From the NCBI GenBank assembly GCA_902984215.1, contig CADWAF010000346.1, positions 1 to 17,144 on the forward strand: DNA of 17,144 nucleotides, written 5' to 3'. Origin of the DNA: Willaertia magna (taxonomy: Eukaryota > Heterolobosea > Eutetramitea > Acrasida > Naegleriidae). Numbering within the stretch: position 1 is the first letter of the stretch; every line of letters starts with the position of its first letter. Position numbers and translations under genes: made by a program. The notes under the pieces were generated by a model. That model searched no databases. It was not told the origin of the DNA and was given only the letters and a program-made list of their open reading frames with translations. Of this stretch, positions 15,867 through 17,144 are shown piece after piece.

Positions 15867-17144
15867 ATGATTTGTGATAATGACAATGATGGATTGCATG
15901 ATAATAATCAACAACAACAACAACCATCATCAAATAATAATAACAATAACAACAATCACAATGACAATAATACAAATAATAACACAAATAATAATACAAT
16001 CACTAAAAATAAAATAATTGATAATACATGCAACAACAATAACACAACAATAACGGATCAACAACAAGATAATAAAAAGATAATAATTCCAACCACCAAT
16101 GGGGATATCGTTACAATTACTTTTAGTAACAATAATAAAAATGAAATTACTAATGAAATAATGAATCAACAATTAAATTTTATAAATAATGAAAATTTAA
16201 ATGTTGTGACAAGTAATTTAAATAATTTAAATAATAATTTAAATAATAATTTAAATAATAATTTAAATAATTTAAATAATAATTTAAATAATAATTTAAA
16301 TGATATAATTTTAGAAAATGATGATTATTCATCTACTAATAGCACTAATAGTGGTAATGATAGTTTAATTTTATCTGAAAATGATGAAAATAATGTTTAC
16401 AATAATGAATTTTTAAATCAAAATGAACTTTACAATACTTTACAAAATAATTTAATAGAAAATAATAATTTAAAAAAAGGAATAAATAGAGGAAATGCAA
16501 TGTATTTAAATCATTACAATAAAAATGTTGACAATACTTTACAAAATACTTTACAAAATAATGATGACAATACTTTACAAAAAAGATTTTCTAGAAGAAA
16601 TACAATAAATATTTTTCCAACACATTTTGTACATAAAAGGGGATCACAAGAATTACCTGAATTGGTAACTAAAAAATTATCTTTTAAAAGAGATTTAAAT
16701 AGTCAAGATCAACAATTAAATACTTTACAAAATACTTTACAAAATAGTTTACAAAATACTTTACAAAATACAGAAGAGAATAATAGCAGTTTACAAAATA
16801 GTTTACAAAATAGTTTACAAAATAATTTACAAAATAGTACTTTACAAAAACAATCAAAAAATAATTTATCATTACAAAAATTTTCAAAAAATTCAAAAAA
16901 TAATTCTAAAAATAATTTAAAAGAAGAACATTCCAATTATGGAAATATCGAAAATACAAAACCACAACAACCAAAAAAAGCAGCAACTATTGCCAATTTA
17001 AAAAAACGAAATTCTTTTCACAATAATAAATTACAAAATTTTACACAACATTTAACAATAAATACCAAATTTAAAAATAACCATTGTTACAATAATAATT
17101 ACAATGGTATAGATCATTCCGATAATATAACCAATTACAATAAT
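15867..17144 (+). CDS. Asn/Gln-rich repeat protein, partial at the right edge (426 codons seen)
   Basis: The frame is open without a stop from ATG 15867 to the last base. The start follows a run of 13 A, and an in-frame TGA at 15849 rules out an earlier start. I do not recognise a domain. Residues 1-70 are Asn/Gln/Thr-rich. Residues 117-145 are a Leu-Asn repeat (LNN or LNNN units). Short units (T/S)LQN occur from about 190 on and are densest at 286-327 (TLQNTLQNSLQNTLQ and so on). Between these, basic segments look ordered and hold possible sites for basophilic kinases: RFSRRNT (240-246), KRGSQELPEL, KKLSFKRD, and KKRNSF. Such layouts often precede a catalytic or signalling domain, which would lie beyond the window. 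The repeats show unit-level duplication in DNA as well. Confidence 0.85.
   Translation, partial: MICDNDNDGLHDNNQQQQQPSSNNNNNNNNHNDNNTNNNTNNNTITKNKIIDNTCNNNNTTITDQQQDNKKIIIPTTNGDIVTITFSNNNKNEITNEIMNQQLNFINNENLNVVTSNLNNLNNNLNNNLNNNLNNLNNNLNNNLNDIILENDDYSSTNSTNSGNDSLILSENDENNVYNNEFLNQNELYNTLQNNLIENNNLKKGINRGNAMYLNHYNKNVDNTLQNTLQNNDDNTLQKRFSRRNTINIFPTHFVHKRGSQELPELVTKKLSFKRDLNSQDQQLNTLQNTLQNSLQNTLQNTEENNSSLQNSLQNSLQNNLQNSTLQKQSKNNLSLQKFSKNSKNNSKNNLKEEHSNYGNIENTKPQQPKKAATIANLKKRNSFHNNKLQNFTQHLTINTKFKNNHCYNNNYNGIDHSDNITNYNN
16215..16301 (+). repeat. In-frame TTA-AAT repeat (Leu-Asn)
   Basis: Units TTAAATAAT and TTAAATAATAAT alternate eight times with hardly a change, encoding LNN and LNNN. The near absence of synonymous changes points to recent expansion by slippage. 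Confidence 0.8.
16722..16847 (+). repeat. In-frame 12-bp repeat, (A)CTTTACAAAAT type
   Basis: The unit ACTTTACAAAAT or AGTTTACAAAAT encodes TLQN or SLQN and is repeated about nine times in this block, with single copies earlier (16434, 16527, 16539, 16572). TTA CAA AAT is kept exactly while the first codon switches between ACT, AGT and AAT. Confidence 0.8.

Noticed and set aside
15930..16936. Minus-strand frames antisense to the Asn/Gln-rich gene (Ile/Val- and Phe/Cys/Lys-rich)
   Set aside because: Their repetitive translations are the complement of the AAT and TTACAAAAT repeats.

Overview
The window looks like nuclear DNA of a free-living AT-rich protist, most likely a dictyostelid or related amoebozoan. 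The reasons are: non-coding DNA that is almost all A and T; AAT/CAA codon runs giving Asn/Gln tracts; A-rich bases right before start codons; short introns (59-116 bp) of the form GTAAGT...TAG; mostly TAA stops; TATA boxes followed by T-runs; and tRNA genes without an encoded CCA. A mitochondrial polyprenyl diphosphate synthase argues against AT-rich anaerobic fungi. The edge gene starts MGKEKEH, which differs from the D. discoideum EF1A start as I remember it, so another species is likely. This is inference from sequence only.

Layout. 1-21 (-): first seven codons of a probable elongation factor 1-alpha gene, with its promoter to its right. 704-934 and 1226-1855 (+): two unrecognised hydrophilic proteins. 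2108-2515 (-): a small Cys-rich, probably zinc-binding protein. 2772-4405 (-, 2 exons): a homologue of the animal protein C5orf34, with two consensus E2F sites just upstream. 4863-6366 (+, 3 exons): an AKT/S6K-class AGC kinase without a PH domain. 6743-8456 (+, 2 exons): a GPAT3/4-type glycerol-3-phosphate acyltransferase. 8904-9200 (-): a small unrecognised protein. 9441-10778 (-): COQ1-type long-chain polyprenyl diphosphate synthase. 11056-11691 (+): TSR2, the escort of ribosomal protein eS26. 12012-12206 (+): a doubtful small reading frame. 12218-12290 (-): tRNA-Ala(UGC). 12291-15249: nearly 3 kb of extremely AT-rich DNA without genes. 15250-15330 (+): tRNA-Ser(UGA). 15867-17144 (+): an Asn/Gln-rich protein with tetrapeptide repeats, open at the right edge.

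The genes are not an operon. Several concern growth: translation (EF1A-like, TSR2, two tRNAs), an AKT/S6K-class kinase, glycerolipid synthesis (GPAT), ubiquinone side-chain synthesis (COQ1), and a possibly cell-cycle-regulated C5orf34 homologue. They are packed as divergent or tandem pairs with 0.2-0.5 kb spacers. The exception is the AT desert between the tRNA genes. It shows a sharp switch in G/C strand skew, long perfect palindromes, a 125-bp imperfect inverted repeat and a GC-rich hairpin, and it is the least explained part of the window.
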